Below the pieces are notes generated by a model. The model worked only from the letters and a program-made list of their open reading frames with translations. It was not told the origin of the DNA and searched no databases. This document shows positions 61,762 to 64,000 of a DNA stretch of 64,000 bases, one piece after another. This DNA is from Gracilaria vermiculophylla (Eukaryota; Rhodophyta; Florideophyceae; Gracilariales; Gracilariaceae): assembly GCA_019155205.2 (NCBI GenBank), contig JAHNZQ020000010.1, positions 2,290,092 through 2,354,091 of the forward strand. The letters run 5' to 3'. A program made the translations under genes and the position numbers. Position 1 is the stretch's first letter, and each line of letters opens with the position of its first letter.

Positions 61762-62205
61762 TCATCTTGGCCTAAACGACATATTTTCCTCGAAATAACT
61801 CGCGACATCTTGCTCCGTATATGGTGCCGGTTGACCCGCTGCAACCAGCATACCTTTTCGCCATGCCATGGCGTTAAAAGGGGTCCCATCCATGTTCTCC
61901 AAACGCTCTAATGTGGCATCAGTCTCCTGCTCACAGCAGTTGCACACAATTCGCAAAGGTGCATCAGTAAGATGCTGTGGTCGCAACATGATGCTATTAA
62001 AACATATAGGACACGATACGTAAGTTGTAATATCAGTCGTGTCTATGTCAACCTTTTCCATGAGATCAGTGTTCGACTTGGACCCGGGCTTATGATGGGC
62101 ACGACGATTACGGCGATTTGGGCGTCGGTTGTTTTTTCTTTTGCATGTTGGAGTAATCCAGACTGGGGCAGTACTTGTTCTCGGCAGATTTAAGACGAAC
62201 GCCAT
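61762..62205 (-). CDS. Zinc-ribbon protein, function unknown
   Basis: I start at 62205 (MAFVLNLPRTSTAP), giving 147 residues; the frame is open to 62337. The N-terminal half is very basic (KRKNNRRPNRRNRRAHHKPG) and may be a transit peptide or nucleic-acid-binding region. The only domain seen is a four-cysteine ribbon, VSCPICFNSIM...RIVCNCCEQ, with a CX2C pair and a second pair 20 residues later. The ribbon is followed by an acidic/aromatic tail (TDATLERLENMDGTPFNAM). I do not recognise the family; a small plastid or RNA-associated protein is one possibility. Confidence 0.55.
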   Translation of the reverse strand: MAFVLNLPRTSTAPVWITPTCKRKNNRRPNRRNRRAHHKPGSKSNTDLMEKVDIDTTDITTYVSCPICFNSIMLRPQHLTDAPLRIVCNCCEQETDATLERLENMDGTPFNAMAWRKGMLVAAGQPAPYTEQDVASYFEENMSFRPR

Positions 62206-63000
62206 CGAGGTTGATTTGGATGTGCGAAAAATGAGTCTGTGTCGGCTCCGGGCGGAAGTAGTGCGGCTCCCGACACTCGACCCTGAACCAAGGTAGGTTG
62301 GAGAGATTTTCGAATATTCTGACCAACCCTCCGACATAGGGTAATTATTTTATTCATGAGGCAATCCAAGATTCATCCATCTAACGAACCAGAACCGAAT
62401 AATTCAGTTTGCAACAAATTTCGACCTCAGTTTTGATCAATATTTTCCGCCGAGCTTAGCAGGAAACTGAAACCCCTGGCCACCGTTTCTGAAAGTTGAT
62501 TTGAGCTCTCACTGCTCACGAGATCAGCGCCAGTCGCCGTTCCACATTACAACTTCGACCTCATTTACCGGACTTCCAAGTAGATTGGTTAGTATCTTCG
62601 GACACACTGAGTGTATTGCAATTACACACCATTACCATACAATCGACCGGCATACGCTATACTTCTGCGCTGCGATTCCGTAGCATTTACCATGTTCATC
62701 ATTGTAGCGGCAGATACATTACCATCGTAATGTAAGATTCATCGCGCACTTTAGTCGTTCCTGTTCACGGTACTTTCTGCCTCGACGAAGCATGTCTAGT
62801 CAGATCTTCACTGATTCATGTAGAGACAGCCACAGCAGGTAGCCAAATTTAAAGCTCATTAACTGCATCAAAAAGGGGAAAACTTACGGCTTCAGTCGTA
62901 TCTGCACTTGAGACTCACCAGCAAACCGACTACAAAACAACAAAGAAGTTTCTGAAAGGTGATGGATGTCCTAATAGAAAGAAGTAGAACTTTTCGTGAC
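62206..63000. other. Intergenic; no gene seen
   Basis: Includes the upstream in-frame extension of the zinc-ribbon ORF (to 62337) and the 3' side of the rubredoxin gene. Only short frames otherwise. Confidence 0.45.
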
Positions 63001-63984
63001 CTACTCTTCAGCATTTATATCCACAAATTTGTCCTTCGGGGCACCGCAAGCCGGACATACGAAGTCGTCGCCGTAAAATTTAAACTCTCTCCCAGCCGCA
63101 GGAAACAATGTGTATCCGCAATCTGAGCATTGATACGCGTGCACAGTCGCCTTGGCGGGCTCTCCTGATCTGGCGGGGTAATCTAGATCTTCAGTGCTAG
63201 ATTTGACAGCTTCTTCTGCTTCAGCCGCCTCAGCCTTTGCTGCTTCTTCCTCAAGCCGTCTAGCGCGATCCTTCACCACACCGTCAAAAACAAGTTTCGC
63301 ATGCGCTTCGTCTAGCCGCAATGCAGCAGCAGCTGCCAACGGCACTTCTTCTACTTGATTGTTTTCAACTTCGTTTGTGACGAAATCGCGATAACACCTT
63401 TCAAGCATATTTTTTTGAAGATCCGCAACGGTAGATGCGCTATAGGGAAATAGTGGAACAAGTTGCAACCCGGCCGCTTTTTCTGGACTCAACACCCTTT
63501 CAGTGATAAAAAGAAGTTTGCCCAACAAGCTCGGTGAATCACTCATAGTTGTTGCCAGTTTGTTTATAGCATTAATGGCCTTGTCGTCACCAACACGTAA
63601 GAGCTTCTTAACCATTGAGACTTCTTGAATGATGGAGGGAACAATTGCCTTTTCAGCGACAAGCGTGGCAAGATAAGAAGAAAACATAGCGCCCCGCAGA
63701 ATACCGGGTCCTAGTTTCCGCTTGTATTCCGAGGCAATCTCCCGCTTTGCGTCCGGAGTGGTGCCGTATAGAACAATGACCTGCCCAAATTCATCGACAA
63801 GAGCAGCCTGTCGGGCAGTAAAACGTTTCTTGGCTATCCAAGCTGCACCAACAAAAACGGCGGATGCCGCCATATAAGGTATTATTGACCAGAATCCCAC
63901 CGTTTTTGGCGCCATCAAGTCAGTGCGACGCTGAGAGGGAAGCGGTTGCATCTCAGTGAAGCGATCGCCGTCTGGACGCCGCAT
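63001..63984 (-). CDS. Membrane-anchored rubredoxin with helical N-terminal domain
   Basis: The C terminus (about residues 280-327) is a rubredoxin: YQCSDCGYTLFP and FVCPACGAPKDKF give the four cysteines that bind one iron. The protein starts with a short leader and one hydrophobic segment (VGFWSIIPYMAASAVFVGAAWIA, about 29-51). The middle (60-250) is all-helical. A DLQKNMLERCYRDFV...ALRLDEAHAKLVFDG pattern reminds me of TIC110-type helical repeats, a resemblance only. An acidic Ala/Glu linker joins it to the rubredoxin. Membrane-anchored rubredoxins are known from plastids and cyanobacteria, where one is needed for photosystem II assembly. No stop codon precedes the first Met before the window edge, so the N terminus, possibly a transit peptide, may extend beyond 64000. 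Confidence 0.8.
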   Translation of the reverse strand: MRRPDGDRFTEMQPLPSQRRTDLMAPKTVGFWSIIPYMAASAVFVGAAWIAKKRFTARQAALVDEFGQVIVLYGTTPDAKREIASEYKRKLGPGILRGAMFSSYLATLVAEKAIVPSIIQEVSMVKKLLRVGDDKAINAINKLATTMSDSPSLLGKLLFITERVLSPEKAAGLQLVPLFPYSASTVADLQKNMLERCYRDFVTNEVENNQVEEVPLAAAAALRLDEAHAKLVFDGVVKDRARRLEEEAAKAEAAEAEEAVKSSTEDLDYPARSGEPAKATVHAYQCSDCGYTLFPAAGREFKFYGDDFVCPACGAPKDKFVDINAEE

Positions 63985-64000
63985 GGGGCTGATAGCACGT

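Noticed and set aside
1..64000. CRISPR arrays, bacterial operons, ribosomal RNA genes
   Set aside because: Eukaryotic gene structure throughout; no regularly spaced repeats and no rRNA-like stretch was seen.

Overview
This is a nuclear window from a photosynthetic eukaryote, most likely a unicellular or otherwise compact-genome red alga. Three lines of evidence support this. The RNA polymerase II largest subunit has a degenerate C-terminal domain: SPAY-type pentads and scattered YSPTSP-like units replace a regular heptad array, as is typical of red algae. Several proteins look plastid-directed: a twin-arginine lumenal TPR protein, a membrane-anchored rubredoxin and a transporter with a transit-like leader. 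Genes are almost intronless (the 1,833-codon RPB1 and the 1,241-codon SF3B1 are each one open frame), yet one small gene has a clear 73-nt spliceosomal intron. The species assignment is inference.

The first 13 kb is a transposon graveyard. It holds an intact 638-codon Gag on the minus strand with a CCHC knuckle and no pol. It also holds a complete but dead Ty3/gypsy chromovirus with 145-bp LTRs (4013-8878), a dead Tc1/mariner element with TIRs and TA target duplication (9913-11192), and a pogo-like transposase remnant (11455-12809). In the chromovirus and the Tc1 copy, decay is mostly by in-frame nonsense changes.

From 14 kb on come host genes: TAF4 (with a 10-N assembly gap), RPB1, a PHO80-like cyclin behind an extremely CpG-rich promoter, NAA50, MnmE/GTPBP3, a membrane beta-propeller protein, type II dihydroorotase, an alpha/beta hydrolase, two Regnase-type NYN proteins, IST3/RBMX2, TTC27, a sulfotransferase, a lumenal TPR protein, an EamA transporter, NUF2, a PET100-like COX assembly factor, SF3B1, a zinc-ribbon protein and a rubredoxin at the right edge. 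These are housekeeping genes and not an operon. Functional themes are pol II transcription (TAF4, RPB1), splicing (IST3, SF3B1), cell cycle (cyclin, NUF2), organelle biogenesis (MnmE, PET100, rubredoxin, TPR) and pyrimidine synthesis. Several neighbours are tightly convergent (NAA50/MnmE, dihydroorotase/hydrolase, IST3/TTC27) and PET100/SF3B1 are divergent across about 480 bp.

The least ordinary observations are these: a pair of NYN-nuclease paralogues, one lacking key acidic residues, flanking a cluster of perfect GATTGCAATC palindromes; C-to-T/G-to-A-biased decay of transposons; the unusual RPB1 tail; and a gene-poor, pyrimidine-rich 2-kb stretch beside a CpG island.
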